This document shows, one piece after another, positions 28,943-37,437 of a DNA stretch of 64,000 bases (position 1 is the stretch's first letter; every line of letters starts with the position of its first letter). A program made the position numbers and the translations under genes. Source of the stretch: Planctomycetales bacterium (GTDB lineage Bacteria; Planctomycetota; Planctomycetia; Isosphaerales; Isosphaeraceae); contig DAIDKV010000204.1 in NCBI GenBank assembly GCA_027449865.1, positions 1-64,000 of the forward strand, given 5' to 3'. The notes beneath the pieces were generated by a model, which was not told the origin of the DNA, searched no databases, and saw only the letters and a list, made by a program, of their open reading frames with translations.

Positions 28943-30667
28943 TTAGGCACCCGACGATCGGTTCTCAATCTCGGATGCCGGGATCGGGGCGAGTCGAGGT
29001 ACTCCGGCCGGCAGGGCAACCCCCTGCGCCGAGAGGATCCGGGCCCTCGACAGCACCGCGGCGCCGTACAGCAGGTTCAGCGCGATCGTGGCGACCCCGC
29101 GCTCCTCGGGACGCTCCAGAAACGTCCCACGCACCCAGTCATTGAAGGCCGCCATCGCCGGGCCGCACCAGACCTGGTAATCGACCGTCCGCGACGGCTC
29201 GCCGCTGTTGGCCCATCGCGACGACATCCCCAGATACCATCGAAATACCAGGGCCATCTTCTGCTTCGGCTCGCGCTCGGCCCGCTCGATTCGGCCCGGG
29301 TCACGCGAGCGGAAGTAGTCTTTTGTCTCCTCCCAGATGGTCGCGATTGGCGTACGGAAGAAAGTCTTTTCCAGGCCCGCTCGCTCGTCGGCCGGAATCG
29401 CGTCGAGGCTCTCGTAGGTTCGATAAAGCTCATAAAGCCGGGCGGCCCGCATCGCGAAGAGCGTTCCTCGCTTGAGAACCTGCACCTTCACCCCCATCTC
29501 GAACATGTCGGCCGCGGGCGCCATCGCCACGTCCGCCTGCTGAGCCTGGGCGAGCATCCGACGGACAGCGTCCGACGTTCCAGCCTCGATGCAAGATTGG
29601 TTGACCGAACCAGTGACGAGGTACGCCGCCCCCATCGCCAGTGCCGCGGCGGTGGCCCAGGGGGTCGAGATCCCGCCCGCCGCCCCAATTCTCGGAGGCC
29701 GGTCGTAGCCGTGCTGGGCCTGCATCCGATCGCGGAGGGCCAGCATCGTCGGAAGCAGGACGATCGCCGGCTGATTGTCGGTATGCCCGCCCGAGTCCGC
29801 TTCGGCGGTCACGTCCTCGGCCATCGGAATCCGGGACGCCCACCCCGCCTGATCGGGGCTGATCTCACCGGAGGCGACCAGCTCGTTGAGGAACTTCTCG
29901 GGCGGAGGCGACAGGAATCGAGCGGCGACCTCGACGCGCGAGACCTTCGCGATGATCCGATTCGGTGCCACGATCCGGCCCGATTCCTCGCGACGGATTC
30001 CCGCGACCCGATACCGGACGACGGGGAGCGTCAGTCCGAGAAACGCCGAGGCCTCCACCAGCCGGACCCGCCTCCGCAGGTAGAGGTCGACGATCGTGGC
30101 TTCGAGGGCCGACTCGGCCGGGCTATGGATCAGGTTCATCGCGTACGGCGAACGGTCGCCGAGCCCGGCCTGAATCCGGTCGATGGCCTTTTCGACGGCG
30201 GCCGGCGACAGTCCCGCCGCGCCGAAGGAGCCGAGGAACCCCGCCCGTCCCATGGCCTCAACCACCTCGACCGAGGCGATCCCGTTGGCCATCGCGCCGG
30301 CCATGCAGGGATACCGGAGCCCGTGATCGGCCAGGAAGCTCGAATCCCCAAGGTTCTCGATTCGGGAGGGTGGGACCTCGGCCACGACCTCACCGTCTTC
30401 CGGCCCGGAACGGCCAACGTCGAATCGCCCGAAGCGTCGGACAACATGGAGCTTGCGTCCGATCTGCTGGAGGGCGTGGTCGAGTTGAGCGTCGTCATGG
30501 AAGCCGGATGTCACTGGGAATGCTCCGCGGGCGGGCTCGATCGGTCTGGGAAAAGGATATTCCACAAACCGAGGCGGGCTGACAAGGGGCCGACCGCGAC
30601 GCGAGGAGTCGCTTCCATCCCGCCGGAGTCCACAGGACAGGATGCACCCGATTTCTCGGAACTTCAC
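28943..30667 (-). CDS. pfaD: PfaD-like enoyl reductase of the PUFA synthase
   Basis: A 574-residue flavoprotein of the nitronate monooxygenase-like TIM-barrel family, the length of PfaD/Pfa1. The FMN-phosphate and active-site segments include CMAGAMANGIAS (121-132), EADSGGHTDN (289-298) and GAAGGISTPWATAAALAMGA. PfaD is the trans-acting enoyl reductase that saturates selected double bonds during PUFA synthesis with NAD(P)H. The GTG start overlaps the upstream stop by four bases; the first 35 residues look unconserved, so the exact start is uncertain. The order pfaD-pfaA-pfaC is that of myxobacterial pfa1-pfa2-pfa3. Confidence 0.93.
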   Translation of the reverse strand: MKFREIGCILSCGLRRDGSDSSRRGRPLVSPPRFVEYPFPRPIEPARGAFPVTSGFHDDAQLDHALQQIGRKLHVVRRFGRFDVGRSGPEDGEVVAEVPPSRIENLGDSSFLADHGLRYPCMAGAMANGIASVEVVEAMGRAGFLGSFGAAGLSPAAVEKAIDRIQAGLGDRSPYAMNLIHSPAESALEATIVDLYLRRRVRLVEASAFLGLTLPVVRYRVAGIRREESGRIVAPNRIIAKVSRVEVAARFLSPPPEKFLNELVASGEISPDQAGWASRIPMAEDVTAEADSGGHTDNQPAIVLLPTMLALRDRMQAQHGYDRPPRIGAAGGISTPWATAAALAMGAAYLVTGSVNQSCIEAGTSDAVRRMLAQAQQADVAMAPAADMFEMGVKVQVLKRGTLFAMRAARLYELYRTYESLDAIPADERAGLEKTFFRTPIATIWEETKDYFRSRDPGRIERAEREPKQKMALVFRWYLGMSSRWANSGEPSRTVDYQVWCGPAMAAFNDWVRGTFLERPEERGVATIALNLLYGAAVLSRARILSAQGVALPAGVPRLAPIPASEIENRSSGA

Positions 30668-31242
30668 TCCGACTCGCCCGACTCAGGCCGGCTCACGCGG
30701 ACCCAGGTCAGATCCAGCGACATCCGCCCAATCGCCCCGTCGAAGGCGTATCCGTAGATGTCGGGCTTGCGGTCCTGGGCTCGTTTGAGGAAGTCGGGGA
30801 TGATCCAGAGGCAGGCTTCCAGCAGCTCCAGTTCCCAGGCGTGGGGCTCTCGAAACTGCCGGCCGATCTCCATCCGGAACGGGAGCGGATAGGCGTTTGG
30901 CCCGGCAATCTCAAATCGGTGCTCGCGAGCCTCGGCCACGTCCTCGGGCCGCGCCTCGGCTGCGTTCTCGAAGTGGACAGCGATCGTCTGGAGTCGGTCG
31001 GCAATCCGCTCGTAGCTGGCGCGCTGCATCAGCCGGCGCCCTTCTCGGTCGTCGAAGAGCATCAGCCCCTTGATCGCGATTTGCTTCCCCAGGATCACGG
31101 CGTACCAGGGCCCGCCGCTCAGTTGCTGGCAGCGGACCTCGATCGTTTCTCCCTCGCCGGCCAGCCGCCACGGGGCCGCGCGATAGAAGCTCGCCGCCGA
31201 CCGGTAGAAATCCCGAGTCTGCTCGGCGCTAACGGTTCCCAT
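30664..31242 (-). CDS. Protein of unknown function, first partner of pfaD
   Basis: A 192-residue cytoplasmic protein. The stretch FYRAAPWRLAGEGETIEV followed by YAVILGKQIAIKGLMLFDD resembles the DUF6930/DUF7309 type found in many bacteria, but I am not certain of the match; there is no signal peptide or membrane segment. ATG at 31242 is the likely start; longer readings begin in low-complexity sequence. It shares a GTGA overlap with pfaD, so it is translated in step with the PUFA synthase, which hints at an accessory role. The function is not inferable. Confidence 0.7.
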   Translation of the reverse strand: MGTVSAEQTRDFYRSAASFYRAAPWRLAGEGETIEVRCQQLSGGPWYAVILGKQIAIKGLMLFDDREGRRLMQRASYERIADRLQTIAVHFENAAEARPEDVAEAREHRFEIAGPNAYPLPFRMEIGRQFREPHAWELELLEACLWIIPDFLKRAQDRKPDIYGYAFDGAIGRMSLDLTWVRVSRPESGESE

Positions 31243-31370
31243 GGGCTCGTTCTTTGTCCCTTGTCCCTGGTCGGAAGCCGGTCGCTCGCTCGTTTGAGCC
31301 ACCCTTGCGGAGATCCGTCCACGACTCCAACCAGGAACTCCGGGACCAGGGACCAGCGATTCCGGCATTT

Positions 31371-32084
31371 TCAGCGTACTACGGCTACTGGCTCGCGGAC
31401 AACCGAGGACGTGAAATGCGGCGCCGGGACGGCGTGGGAATTTGGGGAGGCGACCCCCTCACTCAGCAGGAAAGGGGCTGGCCCTCGATGTCGGTGCTGT
31501 CCGATCGATCCGAGTCCGGCCGCCTGCATCAGCTCACGGAACCGTCGGGCCGAGGCGTGGTGAATGTCTCCCTCAACCGCCGCGACGCAGACATCGAAGA
31601 TGAACCAGCCCCAGGGCCGGTCGCGATAGCCGTCGACAATCATCAGGCGACCGCCCGGCCGGAGCACGCGCGCCATCTCCTGGACGGCCCGTTCCTGCCG
31701 GGGATAGTGGTGAAAGCTGTTCGAGCAGGTGACGACATCGAAGGCCCCCGAGGCGAACGGGAGCCGCTCGCTATCTCCCTGCACCGGGAAGACGTGCCCT
31801 CGATGTCGGTTCCATCGATCACGCCCCTTGTTCAGCATCTCGGCGACCAGGTCGACGCCGAAAACCTGCACGTTCGGCATCTCGGATCGCAATCGACAGG
31901 CAAAGAGGCCGGTCCCGCAGCCGACATCGAGCACACGCGCTGGCCGGTCTCCGACCATCTTGCGAATCCGACGAATGAGCGCCCGGTGCGAGGGGCCGAA
32001 GATGAGCCACTGCAAGATGCAGCGGTCGTAGCTTTCGCTCCACCGGATGAATTCTTCGGTCGCCTGTCCCTTGTCGTAACTCAA
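31371..32084 (-). CDS. Class I SAM-dependent methyltransferase
   Basis: A 237-residue methyltransferase of the UbiE/Methyltransf_11 type. Motif I is VLDVGCGTGLFA (about 51-62), followed by the acidic ribose-binding residue in VFGVDLV, and motifs DVVTCSNSFHHYP and MARVLRPGGRLMIVDG. The start is TTG at 32084 with GGGAGG eight bases upstream. It is the first gene of the minus-strand run leading into pfaD-pfaA-pfaC-oleABCD, 128 bases before the next gene, so it may methylate a precursor or product of that pathway or be unrelated. The substrate is unknown. Confidence 0.82.
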   Translation of the reverse strand: MSYDKGQATEEFIRWSESYDRCILQWLIFGPSHRALIRRIRKMVGDRPARVLDVGCGTGLFACRLRSEMPNVQVFGVDLVAEMLNKGRDRWNRHRGHVFPVQGDSERLPFASGAFDVVTCSNSFHHYPRQERAVQEMARVLRPGGRLMIVDGYRDRPWGWFIFDVCVAAVEGDIHHASARRFRELMQAAGLGSIGQHRHRGPAPFLLSEGVASPNSHAVPAPHFTSSVVREPVAVVR

Positions 32085-32370
32085 TGGTGTGGCCTCCCTG
32101 CCAGCGGTCGAATCATGAAGCCCTCGCGCGTTCCGAAGAGGGCTCGCGGATTGTCCCAGTTACCTCTACCGGAACCGCGGGAATCCCGCAAGGCGGGAAT
32201 CGCTCGGCGCGGTTCTCTGGTTCTCTCGGTTTCAGGCTGGCAAGAGACGGCCGAGGGCCGTCCGAATCGGGCCTGTCCTGGGCTTGAACAGCGGGTCGTC
32301 TCGGGCCTACGATCAGGGCAGGCAAACGGATCGGAACGATCCCGGGCACGAACCCCGAGGAGGCGACGCC
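32085..32370. promoter_or_regulatory. Divergent intergenic region, probable promoter of the Pfa-Ole run
   Basis: The methyltransferase gene leaves to the left and the cysteine desulfurase gene to the right, so both promoters should lie here. I found no convincing -35/-10 pair. A short perfect hairpin is present at 32184-32198 (TCCCGC, AAG, GCGGGA). Confidence 0.4.
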
Positions 32371-33555
32371 TTGACCGGATGGCGGCCAATTTATCTGGAC
32401 AATCACGCGACGACCCGAACCGACCCCCGCGTGGTCGAGGCCATGCTGCCGTACTTCACCGAGGTCTACGGGAACGCCGCAAGCGTCTCGCACCGGTTTG
32501 GCTGGGAGGCCGCCGCGGCCGTCGATCAGGCCCGGGAACAGGTCGCCCGCGCCATCGGCGCCGAGGCTCGCGAAATCGTGTTCACCTCGGGCGCCACCGA
32601 GTCGAACAACCTTGCGATCAAGGGCGCCGCCCAGGCCGCCGCCAAACGTGGGAATCACATCGTCACCGTCTCGACCGAGCATCGAGCCGTCCTCGACCCG
32701 GTCCGCCGGATGGCCCGCGAGGGATGGGAGATCACCGTCCTCGACGCCGACGAGCACGGCCGGGTCTCCGCCGAGTCGATCGCCGGGGCGCTTACCGATC
32801 GGACCGTCCTGGTCTCCGTCATGGCCGCGAACAACGAGGTTGGAACCCTCAACCCGATCGCCGAGATCGGCCGCCTCTGCCACGATCGCGGCGTCCTCTT
32901 CCACACCGACGCCGCCCAGGCCGTCGGCAAGATCCCGATCGACGTCCACCGAGACGGCGTCGACCTGCTCAGCCTCTCGGCGCACAAGTTCTACGGGCCC
33001 AAGGGGATTGGTGCGCTCTACGTCCGGCGCCGGGATCCGCAGGTCCGGTTGCAGCCGATGCTCGACGGCGGCGGCCACGAGCGGGGATACCGGAGCGGGA
33101 CCCTGGCCGTTCCTCTCATCGTCGCCATGGGCGCGGCCGTCGAGCTGGCCGTCGGGTCGATGGATGAGGAGTTATCCCGAATTCGAACCCTCCGCGACCG
33201 ACTTCACGAGGCGATTGCTTCCCGGCTGCCGGGGATCCGGCTCAATGGGCACCCGACCGACCGCCTCGCCGGTAACCTGAATCTGAGCTTCTCCGACGTC
33301 GACGGCGAGGCCCTGATGATGGCGATGCGGGACGTCGCGGTCAGCTCCGGCTCCGCCTGCTCGGCCGCCGATCCCGAGCCCAGCCACGTTCTCCGGGCGA
33401 TCGGCCTCGACGACGACCTGGCGCGGTCGAGTCTCCGCTTCGGCCTCGGCCGGTTCACCACAGAGGATGAGGTCGAGCTCGCCGCCGAGGCGGTCGCCGC
33501 CGCCGTCGAACGGCTCCGAGGCCAGGCCGTCGCCTGGAGCCCACTGCCGGGATGA
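32371..33555 (+). CDS. Cysteine desulfurase (IscS/NifS family)
   Basis: A 394-residue PLP enzyme that takes sulfur from cysteine for Fe-S cluster and tRNA thiolation pathways. Key residues are the PLP-lysine Lys206 ([10 protein letters not shown]), His104, Asp180 and the sulfur-accepting Cys330 ([10 protein letters not shown]). TTG at 32371 is chosen because GAGGAGG lies 8 bases before it and the conserved N-terminus IYLDNHATT follows directly. An A-type Fe-S carrier gene begins 89 bases after its stop; no scaffold IscU or regulator IscR is adjacent. Confidence 0.92.
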   Translation: MTGWRPIYLDNHATTRTDPRVVEAMLPYFTEVYGNAASVSHRFGWEAAAAVDQAREQVARAIGAEAREIVFTSGATESNNLAIKGAAQAAAKRGNHIVTVSTEHRAVLDPVRRMAREGWEITVLDADEHGRVSAESIAGALTDRTVLVSVMAANNEVGTLNPIAEIGRLCHDRGVLFHTDAAQAVGKIPIDVHRDGVDLLSLSAHKFYGPKGIGALYVRRRDPQVRLQPMLDGGGHERGYRSGTLAVPLIVAMGAAVELAVGSMDEELSRIRTLRDRLHEAIASRLPGIRLNGHPTDRLAGNLNLSFSDVDGEALMMAMRDVAVSSGSACSAADPEPSHVLRAIGLDDDLARSSLRFGLGRFTTEDEVELAAEAVAAAVERLRGQAVAWSPLPG

Positions 33556-33644
33556 CAGGCCATTTGACGCCTTGCTATGATGATAAAGGAACGTGGAGCC
33601 GAATCCTCAGAACCCGAACCCCGCTCGCGGAGGAGTTGATACGG

Positions 33645-33992
33645 ATGAGCGTGACCCTGACCGAAAAGGCGGCCACCGAGGTCAAGAAGATCATCGAGAA
33701 GATGGTCGAGGAGAACAGCGTCCCCGAGGGCGGCGAGCTGATCCTCCGGGTCGGCGTCCAGGGCGGCGGCTGCTCCGGCTTCTCCTATAGCCTCGGCTTC
33801 GACACCCAGACCACCGAGAAGGACCGCGTGATCGAAACGCACGGCGTCCGACTCGCCGTTGAGAAGAAGTACGATCCCTACCTCGACGGAACCGTCGTCG
33901 ATTACTACGACGGCCTCGAGAAGCGCGGGTTTGTCTTCAACAACCCGAACGTCGTCAAGACCTGCGGCTGCGGTAGCTCATTCCAGGTCTGA
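33645..33992 (+). CDS. A-type iron-sulfur carrier (IscA/ErpA/HesB family)
   Basis: A 115-residue protein with the three conserved cysteines Cys43 (GGCSGFSY), Cys107 and Cys109 (TCGCGSSF) that hold an Fe-S cluster or iron for delivery to apoproteins. Length and motif spacing are normal. GGAGGAG lies nine bases before the ATG. Position after the cysteine desulfurase supports a role in Fe-S assembly. Whether it acts as IscA or ErpA cannot be said from sequence. Confidence 0.93.
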   Translation: MSVTLTEKAATEVKKIIEKMVEENSVPEGGELILRVGVQGGGCSGFSYSLGFDTQTTEKDRVIETHGVRLAVEKKYDPYLDGTVVDYYDGLEKRGFVFNNPNVVKTCGCGSSFQV

Positions 33993-34474
33993 GCAAACGA
34001 TCGTGTCCCCCAATCCCTCCTCGATCCGGCGGCATCGCCCTATCCCGAGCGATGCCGCCCACTACCCCCGTCCTCGCCAGGGGGCCGATCGGCTACGTTC
34101 TGCACACATCCTTGCGGCCATGGCCCCGCGATCTTCCGAGTCGAGCACGCCCGGCACTGTTTTCCCGGCGCCGTTGCCGCAGGTGAATTTTTTGTGAAAA
34201 CGGGAAGCTCGCGGAATGTGCGGGAGAGTTTTGCCGTCTAATAGGGGATATCGAGCGTTCGACGCTCCTTGGCAATCCGATCCGCGGAGTCTGTCGTCGC
34301 GACCGGGTGAGACGGGGACTTGGTCGCGGGATAACCGCGAGAACCGTCGGGATCGTCGGGGTCGACAGAATAAGTCGCAGGCGGTTCTGCTTGATCGTCC
34401 GGACGAATCCGCTCGCGCCGGCGCTCGATCAAGACGAGCGAACGAACCCAACCCTGCCAGATTGGCAGCCAGAC

Positions 34475-34507
34475 GTTTCGGCGCCGAACGTGTTTCGGCG
34501 CCGAAAC
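34475..34507. repeat. Tandem palindromes around TTTCGGCGCCGAA
   Basis: GTTTCGGCGCCGAAC (34475-34489) is followed two bases later by GTTTCGGCGCCGAAAC (34492-34507), a perfect 16-base palindrome. The 17-base period is about one and a half helix turns. Confidence 0.6.
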
Positions 34508-34514
34508 CCGGGTA

Positions 34515-34533
34515 AGGGGCCTTCGAGACCCCT
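34515..34533. terminator. Small hairpin, possible bidirectional terminator
   Basis: AGGGG at 34515-34519 pairs with CCCCT at 34529-34533 across nine bases, 75 bases beyond the stop of the minus-strand dehydrogenase gene. The stem is short and no T run is present. Confidence 0.3.
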
Positions 34534-34607
34534 AAATCAGCGCGAACGAACCCAATCTCGGCCTCAGGGTCTACCTGGTCGGCGTAGTCAGATTTGTCGG
34601 AAAAATT

Positions 34608-35591
34608 CTACCAGGCCCAATCTTTGCTCAACTCGGCATTCACGATCCGATCGGTCGGGAACTGATTTCGGGAGAGCTCGACAATGGTGGAGGCGGCCAT
34701 CTCGGCCATCTCACGCATGGATTCGAGATCGGTCCCGGCGATGTGCGGGCTGATCACGACAGTGGGCAGGCCGAGCAGGACGTTCCCCTTTTCGGGGGGC
34801 TCGTGGTGGAGGACGTCAAGTCCTGCGCCGGCGAGGTGGCCGGAGGTCAGGGCGTTGCGGAGGTCGGTCTCGACGACCAGCCCGCCCCGTGACGTATTGA
34901 GGAGGAATGAGCCCGGCCGCATGCTCGCCAGGAAGTCGCGGTTGATCATCCCGCGGGTGGTTTCGGTGAGCGGGACGTGGAGGCTGATGAAGTCGGAGGT
35001 GCGGGCCAGCTCGTCGAGACCGACGCGGCGGATGCCGTGCTCGCGGTCGAAGGCGGCGTCGGCGATGGTGTCGAAGGCGACGACCTCCATCCGGAACGCT
35101 CGGGCTCGAATGGCGACGGCCCGGCCGATCCGCCCCATCCCGATCAGTCCGAGCGTCTTGCCCCGGACTGGCGTGACGAGGGATCGGTCCCATCCGCCCT
35201 GATGGATCAGCCGGTCGTTCGAGACGATCCGCCGGGCGAGTGAGAGGAGCAGGGCCATGGTCTGCTCGGCAACACTCTCCTGGTTCGTGCCCGGCGTGAT
35301 GCTAACGGCAACCCGGCGCTCGGTGGCGGCCGGGATATCGATCAGGTCGTAACCGACTCCCGTTCGAGCGATCGCCCGGAGCCGGGGGGCCATCGCGAAA
35401 AGGTCGGGGGTCATCCGCTCGCCGCCGGCAATCAGGGCGTCGATCCGGGGAAGGTAGGGGATCAGCTCATCGCGGGAGAGGGCAGGGCCCCCCTGGGGGT
35501 CGATGGGCTCGAATCCCGCCTCGGTGAGGATCTCCCGGAATCGCCCGGAGGCGTTGCGGAGTAAATAGGGCCCGATCAGGACGCTTGGCAT
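34608..35591 (-). CDS. D-isomer-specific 2-hydroxyacid dehydrogenase
   Basis: A 327-residue NAD-dependent dehydrogenase of the phosphoglycerate dehydrogenase family. The Rossmann motif is LGLIGMGRIGRAVA (about 147-160). The catalytic set is recognisable: Arg in LLNTSRGGLV, an acidic residue in LDVLHHEPP and His in VISPHIAGTD. It lacks the C-terminal ACT domain of long SerA, so it may act on D-3-phosphoglycerate, glyoxylate/hydroxypyruvate or another 2-keto acid. The start at 35591 is supported by the family N-terminus rather than by a clear ribosome site. Confidence 0.88.
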   Translation of the reverse strand: MPSVLIGPYLLRNASGRFREILTEAGFEPIDPQGGPALSRDELIPYLPRIDALIAGGERMTPDLFAMAPRLRAIARTGVGYDLIDIPAATERRVAVSITPGTNQESVAEQTMALLLSLARRIVSNDRLIHQGGWDRSLVTPVRGKTLGLIGMGRIGRAVAIRARAFRMEVVAFDTIADAAFDREHGIRRVGLDELARTSDFISLHVPLTETTRGMINRDFLASMRPGSFLLNTSRGGLVVETDLRNALTSGHLAGAGLDVLHHEPPEKGNVLLGLPTVVISPHIAGTDLESMREMAEMAASTIVELSRNQFPTDRIVNAELSKDWAW

Positions 35592-35813
35592 GGTCAGTTC
35601 AACCGGTGGGTGAGTAAGATGGTCGGGCGAGGGGTCCGATCCCGGTCGAACCCCGGGGCGATGCCATGCCTTCGGCTTGCGTCGCCCTGTCGCCCAACTT
35701 ATGCTCGTCGGGCCGATTCGGCAACCTCGACTCGCGCCGGCCGGGCGGTCGGGCTGCGTGGTCCTCAGATCCGGGTGGCCCTCTTCCCTCGCCGCCCCGC
35801 TGGAAGCTCGCAC

Positions 35814-37304
35814 ATGGGCGTCATGAAGTTCCGCCTGCCCCTCAACGAACCCGTGCAGCGGGCGTCCGACTATCGCAGGGCCTACATCACGGGCCTGGAC
35901 CGCACCCCAGGACGGGTCGGTGTCGAGCTTCGGAACGGAATGATGAATTGTTCCCGAGAGTCGACCGAGAGCGGCCGGCTCTTCGTCCCTTGGCCGGTCC
36001 AGGGGCACGGCACCCCGATCATTGGGACCGCCACCCTCGCCGATCGCTCCGTACCTTACGTGCTAGCCGTCGAGCTGGCGCGAGGGAAGCTCAACGACAT
36101 TCGCAACCAGCTTGCCGACTGGGTACAGATGGGCCTCCGGTCCACCCCCGAGCTGGAACGAGCTCTCGACCTGGCCCGTCGCGCCTTCGTCCGCGCCGCG
36201 ACCTCGGCCGATCGACCCGATGAGAGTCAGGCTGCCGCCCGAGAGGCCATCCGGCTGGCGACCGACGCGGGCGACCTCCTGATCGAGGCCTACACCGCCC
36301 AGGTCTTCCAGAGCCGGCTCTCGACCACCTCCAGGCTTCCGACCCGGCTCGGCTGCGTTCTCGACGGCGACCCGCAGGCCCTCTCACAGGGACTCGACTG
36401 GACCAGGACCTTCAACGCCGCCCAGGCCGGGGTCTCCTGGCGAGGAGCCGCTCCGTCCGAGGGACAGTATCGCTGGGAGCCGTTCGACGCTCAGGTCGCC
36501 TGGTGTCAGAAACACCGGCTCGCGATCGAGGCCGGACCGCTCATCGAGTTCCGCAAGGGCGCCCTCCCCGACTGGCTCTGGCTCTGGGAAGGAGACTCCG
36601 AGACCATCGGCGGTCTGATCGCCGATTACGTCCGCCAGGCCGTGACCCGATACAAGGGACGCGTCCCTGTCTGGCACGTTGTTCATCGAGCGGGCGGGGG
36701 TGAGATTCTCGGTCTCAGCGAGGAAGACCAGGTTCGGATCGCCGCCCGAGCCGTCCAGGTCGCTCATCAGGCCGATCCCTCGGCCCAGGTGACCATCGGC
36801 GTCGATCGTCCCTGGGGCGAGTGGATGGGGAGCAGCCACTTCCAGCTTGGACCGCTCCACCTCTGCGATTATCTGCTCCGGGCCGACCTCGGGATCTCGG
36901 GGATTGCCCTGGAGATCGCCCTCGGCTACTCCTCCCCCGGGAGCCACATGCGCGACCTCTTCGAGTTCTCCAGGCTGCTCGACCTGTACTCGCTACTGAA
37001 CGTTCCGCTTCACCTCTGGATCGTGATGCCAGGCGCCTCGGGGGCCGACCCGAACGCCGAGCCGGGCGTCCGCCTCGAGGCCGCCCAGTGGCCGAGCCCG
37101 CCTGACGAGCCATTGCAGGCCAACTGGGGAGCCCGGTGGATCGCCCTGGCCATCGCCAAGCCGTTCGTCCGGACGGTGACGTGGCTCCAGGCCAGCGACG
37201 CCGTTCCGCACACCTATCCCAACGGCGGCCTGGTCGCTCCCACGGGGGCCGTCCGGCCGCTCGTCCGATGGCTCCGGTCGGTCCGAGGGGAAACCCTCGT
37301 CTGA
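35814..37304 (+). CDS. GH10-like (xylanase-fold) protein without obvious catalytic glutamates
   Basis: A 496-residue protein. An N-terminal beta-rich part (about 1-165) precedes a TIM-barrel region resembling glycoside hydrolase family 10 (about 180-490), with WRGAAPSEGQYRW (GH10-type W..IEP.EG) and VPVWHVVHRAGGGE at the place where family 10 has W.VVNE. The usual acid/base and nucleophile glutamates are not visible at these positions. No signal peptide is seen, so it is probably cytoplasmic. ATG at 35814 has GGAAG seven bases before it. It could be a sugar-binding protein or an enzyme with altered chemistry; a xylanase label would be unsafe. Confidence 0.65.
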   Translation: MGVMKFRLPLNEPVQRASDYRRAYITGLDRTPGRVGVELRNGMMNCSRESTESGRLFVPWPVQGHGTPIIGTATLADRSVPYVLAVELARGKLNDIRNQLADWVQMGLRSTPELERALDLARRAFVRAATSADRPDESQAAAREAIRLATDAGDLLIEAYTAQVFQSRLSTTSRLPTRLGCVLDGDPQALSQGLDWTRTFNAAQAGVSWRGAAPSEGQYRWEPFDAQVAWCQKHRLAIEAGPLIEFRKGALPDWLWLWEGDSETIGGLIADYVRQAVTRYKGRVPVWHVVHRAGGGEILGLSEEDQVRIAARAVQVAHQADPSAQVTIGVDRPWGEWMGSSHFQLGPLHLCDYLLRADLGISGIALEIALGYSSPGSHMRDLFEFSRLLDLYSLLNVPLHLWIVMPGASGADPNAEPGVRLEAAQWPSPPDEPLQANWGARWIALAIAKPFVRTVTWLQASDAVPHTYPNGGLVAPTGAVRPLVRWLRSVRGETLV

Positions 37305-37309
37305 GGGCG

Positions 37310-37338
37310 TTGCCAGGGCGAGGGCTCGTCATTATAAT
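37310..37338 (+). promoter_or_regulatory. Probable sigma-70-type promoter of ffh
   Basis: TTGCCA at 37310-37315 and a perfect TATAAT at 37333-37338 are separated by 17 bases, with the predicted start of transcription about 90 bases before the ffh ATG. It lies just after the preceding stop codon. Confidence 0.7.
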
Positions 37339-37437
37339 CAGAGATTCGTCCCATCAGGCGGCGCTGACCCTCGCCGCGCGGGACATCCGCCCCGGCCCGG
37401 ACGCCGGGCCGGTCACGTTTCAGGGCCACGACTAGCC

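Larger units (their letters stand above)
33993..34607. other. Convergent intergenic region with palindromes
   Basis: Between two converging genes; no convincing coding sequence. It carries a twin 15/16-base palindrome at 34475-34507 and a small hairpin at 34515-34533. Because both neighbours end here, promoters are not expected, which makes the palindromes more likely to serve as RNA ends or protein-binding sites. Confidence 0.5.

Noticed and set aside
25839-28946. A 1035-codon open frame on the plus strand opposite the PfaA-like gene
   Set aside because: It is a by-product of GC-rich codons on the other strand; the translation is low-complexity Arg/Gly/Pro-rich and shows no domain, whereas the minus strand encodes well-conserved KS, AT and ACP motifs.
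16938-30667. Enediyne or heterocyst-glycolipid type PKS
   Set aside because: Three tandem ACPs, a CLF-DH-DH subunit and a separate PfaD enoyl reductase fit PUFA synthases better; no enediyne cassette or glycolipid genes lie nearby.
34238-34432. 64-codon minus-strand frame in the convergent spacer
   Set aside because: Low-complexity charged translation without ribosome site or family match.
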